Of a DNA stretch of 64,000 nucleotides, positions 26,558 through 39,900 are shown one piece after another (the first letter of the stretch is position 1; each line of letters starts with the position of its first letter). Where the stretch lies: positions 4,745,501-4,809,500 of the forward strand of contig JAMPIT010000417.1 of the NCBI GenBank assembly GCA_026261815.1. The letters are read 5' to 3'. Position numbers and translations under genes: made by a program. Source of the stretch: Monarcha castaneiventris obscurior (Eukaryota; Chordata; Aves; Passeriformes; Monarchidae). The notes under the pieces were generated by a model. It was not told the origin of the DNA, ran no database searches, and saw only the letters and a list, made by a program, of their open reading frames with translations.

Positions 26558-27109
26558 CTATAATCCCAGTGGACTGGCAGGTAAGAGAAGCCTGGGCCTA
26601 CAGGCAAACACACACAACCTTGCCCCACAACTGAGAAAAAACCAGCTGCTGCGTTCCAGGTGTGCCTGGCCATGAATTGCCTCTTATGCTTGAAATGCTC
26701 TGCTCCTGCCAACCCACAAAAACTTCTGTGCAAAGTTGCTGTTTTGTTGACTGAATTGGGATTATGCACATGTCCAAGCGCCTGTAGGATTGCAGCCCTA
26801 TTAATGTACTAAAGTTCTTTTCAAGTACTTTACCTGATCCCACCAATGTGGGACTGCCAAGAATGTGCTCAGATTCTGCATTTCACAATATGCTACCAAT
26901 TGTCCTTATTTTTCAGACTTTAAAACCAAAGCTGGAAGCAAGAATGTTATTTGTAGTGTCTTGCTCTGATTTGCTGTGGATTGCTTTTTCTTGATCTTAG
27001 AAAAAAAGTTACTCTAAGAATTAATAATAATGTACATGAGTATTGGAAGACCTCTCTTTTCTGTACCTTTCTTTTTTCCTGAAAAACCAATCTTAAACCA
27101 AATAATAAA

Positions 27110-29159
27110 GAAGTATTAAAATTGTCATTATGCATGCAGTTTATAATTATTTTTTAATCCGTGATAGACCAATCTAGTAGGGTTGTGCATAGGTTCCTGT
27201 TTTTGTACCAGCTTCCCCCATACTAAAACCAAATTTATACATGTTTGTTAATATTCAATAGTATCAATTTTAATTTTTAAATAACTTGATAGTGCCTATG
27301 AAATAAAGAGGTGGGTGAGATTCACAACCCTTCCATTCTGGGGTTTGGGTTTTTTTGTTGTTTTTGTTTGTTGGTTTGTTTTTTTGTTTTGTTGGGTTTT
27401 TATTCTCCTCCACCTCTGTTCTCACTTTAATATTTTCCGACTCCTCTTCCCTTTTATGCGCAAAAGCCACTAGATGGCAATGAAACTGCTGGTACTCTAC
27501 AGCTCTGCCAGTCATCAGGGAGAAAGCCCAGGGTTTAGAAGCAGAGATGGGTGCCAGGGACTGAGACAGTGGCACCAGCTGCAGGCTGGGCTACGTGGGT
27601 CAGGAAAAGCCACTTCATTGGTGGCAAAAAGCACTGCCTTGCCTATTCGAGGTATTGTGGTAGATGAGTGGTGACCTGAAGCATAATTTCTCCAAGATGT
27701 AACATCTCTTGTCTCCTGACACGACTGGCACTCAGATTAGAGGTGGTTGTGTAGAGGCAAGAGACTGTGAATCAGTAGAACAGCAACATTTATGTGTTGG
27801 AGAGGTAGGAGTTCCTGGCTCCTGTTTTCTATGTGCAAATGTACACTCTAAACTAGGAAGAAAAAACAGCTCTTTGCAAGATTGCCAATCACTGCTGTAT
27901 GAGAATAGTGGAGTGAAATAAAAACAAATCTGTTGAATGTTTCAAGAAATTTGCCCACATTTTCTTGCCTTACATCTTCTTGTACAGTGACATGGAATCT
28001 GACAGGGATGTGTGTGGCCACAGCTTTCCATCACATCCTCTTGAGCTTTCTGCCTTTGCTCAGGTTGCTGTTCTGGACAAAGGATTAAGAATTAAAACTG
28101 TGATATGCGTGTTCCAAATAAGAACAGCCTCAAAAAAACTGCAAACCAGCCCAAACCACTCTAAACTGCTTCCAAACCTATGTGGAAAAACAGTACTGTT
28201 GCAACCAAAATCTGCCCAGCAGAACGTTCTTTCTGGTAACAAAAATAATACAAAGCAAACACGCCGAAGCGGCACAAGGTGGGGATGACTATGCTGTGCA
28301 TGTGGTTAGCAAGACTCCCTAGGCACTGAGAGCTCCTGAAGCCTTGGCTCTGAGGATGCTCCTTGACTGGCTATCTGCTTACTTGGATTTTGTGCAGTTT
28401 GTGACTAATGCTGGCATTAATGTGGTGTACAGCCTACAGTCTTTCACCCACCCTGCAATGATCCTTACAAATTAACCAGCTGGGTCTCCATCATTTGAAA
28501 AACTGTAACAACATTGTGTTGCATGGCAGGTCCACTAGGAGCAGGGAATCCAGAAATCCTGCCCAGAGATCTGACCACCTCTGCTCCCAGGTGCCACCTG
28601 TGCAGAGAAAAATTTCCTTCCAAAGTCTCCTCCCCGACGTGCTAGTTCTTTAAGCCTGCACCCATACTTTATTGCCTGCACGTTGATGTTTCGTGCATCC
28701 TTATCATGTTTCTTCACGTGCTGTGGACTTTTGCTGGAAACTGTACTTTGGACAATGACACACAACAGCCCCTACCAGGGGCTCACCAGCCTCGCCAGTT
28801 CACCACAGTGGGGGCTGTAGGAGGAGAAAAGTAACAGAGTAGCTTCTGTGGTCCCTGATGGCATCAAATTATCTCTCCCGTTCTCTTTGTTCTTCTGAGC
28901 TGCTCGATGAACGTCATCCAGTCCCTTTTCTCCAGCAGTGCCCTGGAAGAGCAGCCGGCGCAGGAGCCCAGCAGAGGGATCCCAGCCTGACCCACAGGGC
29001 AGCAGCGCTGCGGCGGGGCCAGGCCCCACAAACAACCCCATGGAGCAGACCTGAGGCTGTGGGCAGCCCCTGCTCCCGCAGGGCTCTGCACTTATTCCCC
29101 ATGGACAGAGGCTTCCCCACGCCCTCGGCCCCACCTTGTTTGTGGGCCCGGGGGGCACT
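27110..29159. other. Intergenic SMCO3-WBP11, no gene recognised
   Basis: The first 1.7 kb is AT-rich with GTTT-rich simple sequence at about 27340-27400. From about 28900 the sequence becomes GC-rich and leads into the WBP11 CpG island. Long overlapping frames over 28.8-29.9 kb on both strands are a by-product of GC content and the hexamer array. Confidence 0.5.
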
Positions 29160-29890
29160 GTGGGGAATGTCCCCCGGAGAGCGTGAGGGAGCAGGGGCCG
29201 CGCCGGCCGCGTTCGCTGCGCTGCTTCCAGCACTGGCTCCCGAACCCAAACTCCTCCAGAACCGCGTGCGCACCGCTGCTCCCAGAGCCCGCCGGGGCCG
29301 CTGGTCCCTGTCCCTATCCCTATCCCTATCCCTATCCCTATCCCTATCCCTATCCCTATCCCTATCCCTGTCCCTGTCCCTGTCCCTATCCCTGTCCCTA
29401 TCCCTATCCCTGTCCCTGTCCCTGTCCCTATCCCTATCCCTATCCCTATCCCTATCCCTATCCCTATCCCTATCCCTGTCCCTGTCCCTATCCCTATCCC
29501 TATCCCTATCCCCGTTCCTGCCCCTGTCCCTGTCCCCGCCTGTCCCCGCTCCCGCTCCGCCTCCCCTGCCGTCCCCTGGCCCAACCATAGAGTTGGAGCC
29601 TCCGAGGGGGAGCGAGGGGCGGCGGAACCACCGAGCTGCGGCTGCCGCTTCCGGAGCGCCGCTCCGCGCCGCCACTCGGTCCCGGTGCAAGATGGCGGCG
29701 GGGCCGCGGCGGCGGGCGCGGGGCTGAGCGAGGCCACGGCAGCGGGAGGGAGCCGGGCCCGGCCGGGCGGAGGGGTGAGAGGGGCGCGGCGGTGCTGGGC
29801 TGCCAGGAGAACAGAGGCGAGGAGAAGGCGGCAGTTCGCGCTGCCTCATTTTCTTCCTCCTTCCATTGGGCGGGAGTAGGAGGGAGGGCT
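29160..29890. promoter_or_regulatory. CpG-island promoter of WBP11
   Basis: Dense CpG sequence surrounds an ETS-type CTTCCGG (29648-29654) and a YY1 motif AAGATGGCGGC (29689-29699), the usual pair at housekeeping promoters. YY1 sites of this type typically sit just downstream of the start site, so transcription probably begins at about 29640-29690. A good splice donor, G|GTGAGA at 29775, could end non-coding exon 1. Exon 2 with the ATG probably starts at about 30861 after TCTTTTCCAG. The ATG inside the YY1 site opens an 11-codon upstream frame ending at 29727. Confidence 0.65.
29305..29538. repeat. (CCCTAT/CCCTGT)n hexanucleotide array
   Basis: About 39 six-base units of TCCCTA or TCCCTG run with few interruptions, ending in degenerate CCCTGTCCC copies. 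The unit differs by one base from the telomeric CCCTAA. It lies about 100 bases upstream of the WBP11 promoter motifs. Because the unit is six bases, no frame gains a stop, which explains the long spurious dipeptide frames on both strands. Confidence 0.95.
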
Positions 29891-30914
29891 TTCTGCCCCG
29901 GTCCTCTGTGGCCAAAAGAATAATGAATTTAGTGCTTGATTTATAATATATTTTTTCACTTTCGGCCATTAACTTGTTGCGTTGAAACGCTTTAGTTTGG
30001 GTGCTAAAAAGATGTGAAATCGAGGTTTCAGAAGTTAGTTTTCTTTCCCTTTAGCCTTTAAATATTAATAAGTATATTAATAAACATTAAATATTATTTA
30101 ATATTAGTAACTATTAATGAATAAATAGAACTAAGGGAAATACGTGGTGTAAATGTTACTCCTAGCTCTGTTTAGTGAGCTTCCCACCTAAAGAAGTTAT
30201 AGTGTCTTGCAAAAAAATCCCAAAACCCCAGTGTTGTGGCAGAGAAGTAGGTTTGGAGGTGGAGGGAGGGAAGAAACATCCCTGGCTGTAGTTTGGACAC
30301 TTATGTAGTCATCTGTAAACTGAAAAAATTTCTAAAGACAGGAGATATTTTTTTGCAGAATAACCCTACACTTGCTAATGGATACAGTGGGTGCTGGGGA
30401 GAGATTTCAGGGTAGTTGGAAGTCTGAGGAAGGGAGGAAATTTGTGGGGAAGCATTTGAAACAGAGAAAGGTGAAAACTGGGGAGCACTTAGGAGAGGGA
30501 ATGAGAAGCTAAACTCTGATACCCACTTAGAACAATAGGATATGTGTTGCTACCTGCCCTGCACCCCTCCATAGTGTAAGCACAAAGCTTCTTGGTTTGA
30601 GTCTTAGCGTGAATAATATCAAACTCATCAATTAGTTTAAATTTATAACTTACTGAAGTAGTAGTAAGTAGGTACTTAGTTAAATGGTAGTACTTCGTTG
30701 GAGTAAGGCAATTTTGATATGAGTGCCTGAGCTCACAGTCAGGTTTGAGGACCTTGCAAGTATTTGCTCTTTGGGGGAGTAACTTGCTGATACAAAGAAG
30801 AGAAATAAGCAAACTCAAGCTACCAGTGTGCAGGACCTGAAACAGTGTCATCTTTTCCAGGTCCCTCCCTCTTTTTCAAGTTTTGGTTTTTGAGGCAGAA
30901 GAAAAAAGATCAAA

Positions 30915-33900
30915 ATGGGGCGGAGGTCTACATCATCCACCAAGAGTGGGAAGTTTATGAATCCCACGGACCAGGCCCGTAAGTATCCGTGAAAAGTGGG
31001 AAAGGGGAGTGCCTGGGGAAGCAGGTAGAAGCTTTCTCTGAGGATAGAATCCTCACTTGTGGATCAGAACTGAGTTTCTCTGACTTGAAAAATACTGTCT
31101 CAGCTTTGGCTGGGAAGGCTGCTTGCTCTCATGCTCTTGCTTCTCTTGAGTATTTACCTCTTGGTTTTCCACTGGTTATCAGTGTTTGGAGGCCTTTGTG
31201 CTTAGCTGTTGGACAAACTGCAGGCTGCTTCCTGGGACAGAGTTAATCTATCCCAGGCAGGAGTTTGAGGAACATGTCAAATTTTGCAGGTGCTCTGGTT
31301 AGATGGGGGAGTTGTCTCACTGTTTTTTTTTCTACTTTTGGTAAAATGCCAGATGTTATCAATGCTCAGCAAGTAAAGTAAATCCTGACTCCCACAGTGG
31401 ATGTGCTTTATTTCAGAGGCATTCTCAAAGCCTACATATATTTAAAGTGTGTTGTCTGATGACTCTATTTCAGCTTCTGTGCAGCAATCTTTTCATGATA
31501 TCACCTATCACTATGACTTCTGTTTCCTCTTGTTCTTTTTTGTATGGAAAAATCCCTGCTTCTGGAGACATGAAGACTGTAGTATCTCTTTTTTTTTCTG
31601 TATAAAAGACAAGAAATAGAAATCTATTTCATGCTGTATTTCTTTTTCACTGGGAAGCTGAGTTACAGTAAGTCTTTGTAAAATGAGGGAGCTGTGGAGA
31701 AACAGCCCTAGTCTTGATGAAGGAGAGGTTTTTTGTTAATTTGATTTTGTCTTTCAAGTTGTTATTTTCTTTTTCTTTTCCCTTCTAGGGAAGGAAGCTC
31801 GGAAAAGGGAACTAAAGAAGGTAAATAAAGAAATTGGGGAATATTTAGGTGGCATTTCCTATACTGTGTATCATGCCTGTAACTGTAAAGGGCCATGAAT
31901 AGACTGTAGGTATTTTGGTTGATATCCTAAAACTGACTGTGAAAATACCATCCAAGCACGTAGTCTAAAAAAATGTAGAAGTCTTGGTTTGAGTAAACAT
32001 ATCACCAGCTGTTTTTAAACTTGTAATTATTTTTGAAGCATTATTGTAAGTACTTAGGAATAAAAAAAACCCAAACAACAAAGCAAGGAAGCAAGCAACA
32101 AACCAAATTAAAAAAAAACCAAAACAGACCAAACTAATAAACCACCCAATTCTCCCGCATTTCTTAGTGTGTTTTACTGTATTTTGTCAGTTTGGTTATT
32201 GTGTTGATTCTACGTGTCTTAGTTGGAGTGAAGGAATGATAATAGCATTGCAATTACCAAGATAGTGGAATTAAAATTACCAGAAGTTTTAACTACATTT
32301 GCTGCTGGTTTGTGCTATGGTGAACATTTTCAGGACATTCTGAGGTGTGTTTTTTTCCTCAGAATGGAAATACTGAGAAAGGGGTAACATGGTCTGTGTC
32401 TTTCTTCTGTGAAACTTTTCTGATCTGCTTGATCTCTGATCTTAGAACAAAAAGCAACGAATGATGGTACGAGCAGCTGTACTGAAGATGAAAGATCCAA
32501 AGCAGATTATCCGAGACATGGAAAAATTGGATGAGATGGGTGAGTGAGGGATACCAGGTTTTGGATTTAGGCAGTGCTTTATGTAGATGCACAGCATAGC
32601 TTTAACAGCCAACTGGGGAGACTGAAATAGAGTGTACTAGTTTGAAAACAAACCAGTGGGAGTCTCCAAGTCAAAACTACAATTTAATAGGAAAATTAAA
32701 ATAAAGGCAGAAAACACTGGCTTAAACTGACAGAGTCAGGATACAACCTGACACCCTGTTGGTCAGGGTGGTGGTAGCAGTCCTGTTGAAGGGATAGATG
32801 TGGTTTTGTTGAAGTGGTGATCATGTAGAAGGGTCTGGTCTTCTTCTGGAGGTCTGGTGGTGGTTATATATCTCTTGTCCTCTGGGAACCCAGTAGGTAA
32901 GGCAGGCTGTGGTGTTCAAAACCCCAGATCATATCCAGGTAGGAATGCTCGCTTCTTCCCCCGGGCAGAGCATCTCACACTGGGATGATTTAATTATATG
33001 AGTTATGCAGTGAGGCTGGATGGCCCATTAGCAGAAGGTATCCACGGAGGGAGTTATCAGGGATGAGTCTGGAAGAGATAAAGAACATTTCCCCGCCTGG
33101 TTTTACAGCTTATGAAGATGGGGATAGAATACATACTTCTGGTTACATCTTACATTGTAACCTAAGACATAGAGTAATCTTTTTTCCTTTCCTTTTAGAA
33201 GGGGGGATTCTGTGCATAACTGGGGATTGATTGTGGTTTGAGGTGATGTGGTGCTATCAAAGAGGACTTTTTTTTCCCAGAAGGTGATTGATAAGAAGAA
33301 TGAGTAGTGTGTGTGTGCTACTAATGTAGAGTTCAAGGAGGGGATTGTCATAAGGCTGAAGACTTCCTGAAAACAGGGATTGGAACTTACGTGCTTTGAA
33401 ATAGTTTCATTCATCATAGTTCTGCAGTAGAGTAATTTGCAAATTATTTTTGTCATTTTTTTTGCTGTCTTGGATCAGAGTTTAACCCCGTACAGCAGCC
33501 ACAACTTAATGAGAAAGTGCTGAAGGATAAACGCAAAAAGCTCCGTGAGACTTTTGAACGTATCTTGCGGCTCTATGAGAAGGAGAATCCAGACATCTAT
33601 AAAGAACTGCGCAAGCTGGAGGTGGAGTACGAGCAGAAGAGAGCACAGCTCAGCCAGTATTTTGATGCTGTCAAGGTAATGCTTACTGTGTTTTAGTCGT
33701 GTAACTGTGGTAGTGTATTCTCTTTGCTCATTAGGTGGGACAGTTACAGAGGAAGGGAGATTTGTACGAGTTCAGCATCATGTGGCCCAAATGAAATTAA
33801 TTTGCATAGTACCTCCAATTAGAGCATTTCAACTAGGACAGTGTCGTGGTTGTCAGGTTACTGTTTGTCTCTGATACACTGATCTCATTCAACATGAAAG

Positions 33901-36900
33901 GAGGAGAGGAATTTGTGTTGCAAATCAACAATATCAGCCTTTTGTTTTCTGTATTAAAGAGAGAGTGAGCCTGTGAGCGTGCAATTGATATTTGTGTGAA
34001 TTTCTGCTAAGTCTCTTGCTGGAAATAATGAGAACCCTTTGGCATTCCTTTAAAAATCTTTCTCTAACGCTCTTCCTACCGTGCTGGAGAACATAGTGTT
34101 GTTCAACTGCAAGGATCTGTAAGACTTGTTGTTTTTTTTTTTTTCATTTGGAACATGCAGCAGTCTGTGACTTGAATACTTAAGAAACACAGCCATGCTT
34201 GTCTACAGCCTCTTCATGTTGTAGGTCTAAAGGAAGATAGAGACCTGACTGAGTTTTGACTGAAATACTGCAGCTTTTCATGGGTGCATTGCAAGTGCTT
34301 TGGTTTGCATTGAAAGCTTTTACTGTTGACACTTTCCCAAATTTCTTTCATGGCCTGCTGTAAGACAACACGCCCTAAGAACAGGCACGTTTGGCAAGTG
34401 GTGGCAGGTCTCACATGTTCTGTACTTTGAAAAGTAATGAGTTTGTGCAGTAGCTTCTGTGGAAGTAACCCATTCTCTTTTTTTTTTTTTTTCCTTCCCT
34501 CCCTTCCAGAATGCTCAGCATGTTGAAGTGGAAAGTATCCCCTTACCAGATATGCCTCATGCTCCCTCCAACATCCTCATACAGGACATTCCTCTGCCAG
34601 GAGCCCAGCCACCTTCTATCCTCAAGAAGACATCAGCCTATGGGTAAGTGGAAAAAGAAACTTAGCAGGGAAGTAAAAAGGAAGCACCCATATTATGGGG
34701 GAAGAGCTAGGGGTAGAGGCAGGGATAATGTTGACTCACAGAAGTCAGGAATTCTGTGCAGGTAAATTCTGCTGTCTTTTAACCAAAACGCTTTTTAATC
34801 TTTCCCCACTATTACAGCTTTTTGTTTAAATTCCTTTGAGTAGTGCAGTGTGCCTTCTAGTTTTTGTCTTTGTCATATCATTAAAACATAGAGTCCTGCT
34901 GCTTTGAACCTAAATGCCTCTTAAATTGCCATGTGTGTTCTTCTGTCCTGCTGGCATATTCAGTGTATATGAATGGTTCACATGAACTCTAGTTTGCTTG
35001 TTAGTTTGGTTTTTTTTTTACATTCTAGTGCTTTTTTTTTCTATTTCTTTCTGAATAGCCTTCTTTTTTCACCAACTCCGTGATTATTGAATTCTTCTTC
35101 TGTGGTAGGATTCAACAGCTGATTATTTCAGTATTGTCTTCCGTTGCTTTCTGAGGAGCTTTTGTCTGATCTTCAGCAGTCATGTCTTTGTGTGAGGTTG
35201 TCAACTCCTTGTGTCAAATCTATACTTTTAAAATATTCATGTTTCTTTTTAGAAGTCTGCATAAGCAGTAGTGAAAGAAGGCTAAATAATTCTATTGAAG
35301 ACGTGTTTGTTTTAATTTGTTTTTGTTCTGCATTTCTCATTTCCTTTCTCATTTCCAGACCACCAGTTCGGTCCATTAATGTCCTTCCTCCTCTGGGGCT
35401 TGGTGTTCCGCGTTTGCCTCCAGGCAGGAAACCCCCTGGGCCTCCTCCAGGGCCACCCCCGCCTCAAGTCCTGCAGATGTATGGCCGTAAAGTGGGTTTC
35501 ACCTTGGATGTGGCTCCTCGAAGGCGAGAGGAGGAGGTTTCTTACAGTTCTGAAGCAGGTAAGGACTTTCCTATTACCCTCTGGGGTATTCCTTGGCTTC
35601 TGTTTTGCTATGGTTAGTACAGTGTGCCCTAGACAAAGTGTTCTCCTGGCATTATGAATGTTAGCACTACTTAAAGGACTCCTACTAAGTGATTGCACCT
35701 CTGAGGTAATTCAGATGTATTCAAAATATCTGCAATTTTGTTACCACCTGTATTTTTAAATGTTGAAACATTTAATTACATATCTCAGATACTTTTTTGT
35801 TAGGTTCACAGACAGATATTTTTAAAAGACCAGGTAGCACTGCTGAAACATTGTACGTATTGCCCCTTTAAAAAACCCAGTCACTCTCAGAGAAAAGTTC
35901 TGTTTAAAAAACCCATCAAATAAACACCCCCAAACCAAAACCACAACAACAAAACCCACAACCAACCCTGAGTGTGCATTTGCTAGGAGAACACAGGTCC
36001 TCTTTTTCTTACAGTTGCTGTATCATCCCTAGAAAGTTTTGTGACTGGATGGATTATATTTATTTCATGCCAGAAGGCATCACAGTATTTCAGTGGTGGG
36101 CAATTGCTGAATAGAAATTAATGAATGAGTTACAGTAGCAGTTGCCTTCACTTGTTTGCTGTGCGAATTAACCAGCAGGTGAATAGGAAATCTTACACAT
36201 TTTCCAAAATATCCTGTAAGATACGTCCTAAAAAGTAAAGGGATGACAGTTTGTCCATGCTGTTGCTAAGGGGAATGTTGTGACTGTAAACATACAAAAT
36301 ACTCTTTCACACCAGTGTGTTTGGAGTTCATGCATTTCCTAATACCTTGCCTTCTGCAGGACAGCGAGGCCATGATGATGACATGTCCAGCACTAGTGAA
36401 GATGAAGGTTATCCTGAGGATATGGATCAGGATAAGCACGACGAGAGCAGCGATGACAGTGACAGCGACAGGTCAGATGCAGACAGTGAAGGCGAGGACT
36501 TCCTGCATCGTGATAATGACAAGGAGAGGGAAGGTGGCGAAGAAAAGAAATCAGGTATGAAAGGGAAATGAGAGATTGGGGGTTGAGTTTTCGAATGAAA
36601 AATGCTACTTGATAGAGTCGAGGGTGTGCGTGTAATTTATTTAGTTAACTAACTCTGTTCTAACTCACCTAAAGTCCAGCTGAAGGACTTTTATTAATAA
36701 ATGGGTCAGAAGGAGGCTATCTAGAAGTGAAGCAACTTTCAGATAAACCTGTTTTCTTAAAAGTTGATTTCGCTTATAGCTTCCAAGCCGTTTTTCACCT
36801 GTATCATTGCACTGGTAAGGTGCCCTACAAAATTAAGCCTCAGTGTAAAATATGCTCACCTGCTTGGAGGAGACCAGTTGGTAGAGAATACTAGGTTAGC

Positions 36901-39900
36901 GAAACTTCAATCAATCAGTAACACCAATGTTAACTCTTATCTAAGGAGCATCATTATGTTAGAATGATATGCTATCCATCCCAAATATTGATGGAACTAC
37001 CTTATTTTTCTTATTTTCTTCCCACCTCCTGCTGCCCTTATCCATACTCTGCTTGCCCCAGGTCACAGTGTCCGGTTTGCAGACATGCCTGGGAAGACAC
37101 GAAAAAAGAAAAAGAACATGAAAGAACTAACTCCACTGCAGGCCATGATGTTACGAATGGCAGGTGAGTAAGGTGGATATAATATGTAATGGTAATATGC
37201 CATTAGGCTTCCAGTTAAGGTTTCTCTGGTAAGCTTACTTTGCACAGGTTTTATTTTCTAGAGTAAATATTTTACTGTCGTTATGTAGGATCTGCTGAGA
37301 GTATCAGCTGTCGTTAGGTATTTGAGTTATGGCTTGGGCTTGCTTCTTTTTTCTTTTGTTTGGGGTTTTGTTTGTTTGTTTTGGTTTTTTAAAATTTATT
37401 TTCATGTGTGTTTTGCAAAGCAGAGTGGAAGAGCATCAGTTTACTGTTTTTTTCCCTAAACATTTTCTTGCTTAGCTTTTAAACAGTTTTTCAAATGCAA
37501 TATGAATCTCTTGGTGAAAGAGAAAGGGTAACATTGTCTATGTGCTCAGCATGTACCCTGTAAGGATTACTCCCTAAAAATATCCTGCTGAGATAAGTTA
37601 ACCAACAGAATGAAGATTATTTTTGTTTGTTTGAAAAAGAAACTCCAGTATCTTTCAAAAGTGCAGGACTTTCTTGGACATGGGGATTATGTTTATTTTG
37701 ACATTGTGTCCCCAATCCCCTGTTGTCCCACCTCCACACAAACTTCCATAAGGCACAGATTGAATAGCTGCAGTTTGGGTTGGTAGCAGAAGTTTTAGGT
37801 CCCAGAGGAACACATAGCTCTTGTTGTCAGAGCTCTATCTATAACAGCGATGATTTCTCTATTATAGTTTTTATTTGTTTTCATTTTATGCTTAACAGTA
37901 AAAAGTGATTAGATTTCTTCCCTTTGAAGTAAGGTTTATCCTTCTTTTTCTTCTTTTTATTTTATTTTGTGTGCTCAAGTTTCTTTGATGTTCACAAAGA
38001 TGTTCCGCATAGACAGATTTTATAAGTATATCTCCATATCCAGGTCAGGAAATTCCAGAAGAAGGGAGAGAAGTGGAGGAATATTCAGAAGAAGAGGAGG
38101 AGGAGGAAGAGGACTCAGAGTCTGAAGAGACATCACAGCAACAGCAGCAGCAACAAATCAGTGAGGAAGCTCTTGCAGAGACCGGATCATCCACTGCGAC
38201 CTCGCAGGCACAGCAGCAGCAGCAGCAGAGTGGGCAGGCCGTTCCTCCAAGTCAGATACAGGCGCCTCCCATGCCTGGGCCTCCTCCTCTGGGACCGCCT
38301 CCAGCCCCTCCTCTGAGGCCCCCGGGCCCACCCACTGGCCTTCCTCCTGGCCCTCCACCAGGTGAACCCTTGATTTACTCTGCTTTGAAGGATGCAGGCT
38401 CTCAGGCAGTGGTATCAGTTTGGGGGTTTGGAAGCTGCAGAATGTGTTGCAGATGGAGCATATGTACTCAGTTACTGAGACCTGTCTGTCATCAGTCTAT
38501 ATCATTGTTGTTGTACCTTGCTTTTGAGGCATCAGGCTCCTGTAGCTGTGGCCTTCCTGATGGTTGTCTCTGTTAGAGCCAACACTGGCAGACAGCAGCA
38601 GAGCCAGTGTATGGAGTGGAGTGAAAGAGCAAAGGTACTTATTTTCAGGCCAGAAGAACAATCAAATGCCACAGAGAAAGGTTTTTAGCTGTTTAGATTC
38701 TGACAAACTCAGCTCCAAACCTGTTAGCAGTTACTGCTTGATTACATAGGGAGGGACCCTTTTTCCATGATACACTTAACTATTATGAAGATGCTTCAAC
38801 TGTGTAACTGCTGCCTCTTCTTGAGATTTTTAGAAATTCTGTTTAATCTTGCTGCTAGGTTATACAGCTTTCATTCATATGTTGAAGATCTTTATTGTTA
38901 GTTGATGAGATAGTTGCTGGGATATATTTTTAACTGTGAACTAAATTTCTCTTTTGTTGCACGGATGCTTTCAGGAGCTCCTCCATTCCTGAGACCTCCC
39001 GGGTTACCAGGGTTGCGTGGGCCTTTACCTCGACTGCTGCCACCAGGTCCTCCCCCTGGGCGACCACCTGGTCCTCCCCCAGGCCCCCCACCAGGTCTGC
39101 CCCCAGGTCCTCCTCCACGTGGTCCTCCTCCTCGTCTGCCCCCTCCTGCCCCACCAGGTAAGGGGTTCTATTGCAGTGTATTCCAGTGCCAAGTCCCTTC
39201 TTGCTTTGTTTTTGCTGTGGTGATCAAGCCAGTGAGGTATAATTGGCTGCCAGTTTGCCTTTGTTCCTGTCTGGCTGCATTGTGCTATGTGCTGTTATAT
39301 TATTCTGTGTAATAACAGCAAATAAGTGCTGGGCATGGTTTGGTAGGAAGAATTCCAGAGTTTTAACTTCTGCTCTGCTGGACTCTCTGAATGCCTTCTG
39401 GGTGCTATAATGGTGTTCCACTAAATGAGTTGGAGATCGGGATATTTATTTTTTCTGCCCGGGTCAGATGTTTCTGATGACTCTGGAATTCCTGTGGGAT
39501 AGATTGTCAAGAAACTTTATTTTCAGATTCTGACTTTAAAAATTGAAAGGGAGCAATATACAAGCTCCTGTGGCTTTCAGAGTCTGTAGAGCAGCGTTTT
39601 CAACTCAGCGTTTGGTGCAGGGTTGAAAATTTATTTTATTTTAAAGCCAGTGCTGCTGCATCTTGTTGGGAGTTACTTTGTTTCGGTTTTTGTTCTTGGC
39701 ATTCTGAGCCTGTGCACTTTTTTAATCAAATCAAATTTTGAAATTCCCAGATGTGGAAACAGCTCATGCTTTCTCCTCTTCTTACAGGTATCCCTCCTCC
39801 TCGCCCTGGCATGTTACGGCCACCTCTGGTGCCTCCCTTAGGACCTGCCCCACCCGGGCTCTTTCCACCAGCTCCCATTCCAAACCCCGGGGTCCTGAGC

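Noticed and set aside
28772..29969. Long frames (up to about 350 codons) on both strands around 29.3-29.5 kb
   Set aside because: They are produced by the six-base repeat, which keeps all frames open, plus CpG-island composition. The products are dipeptide repeats without conserved sequence.
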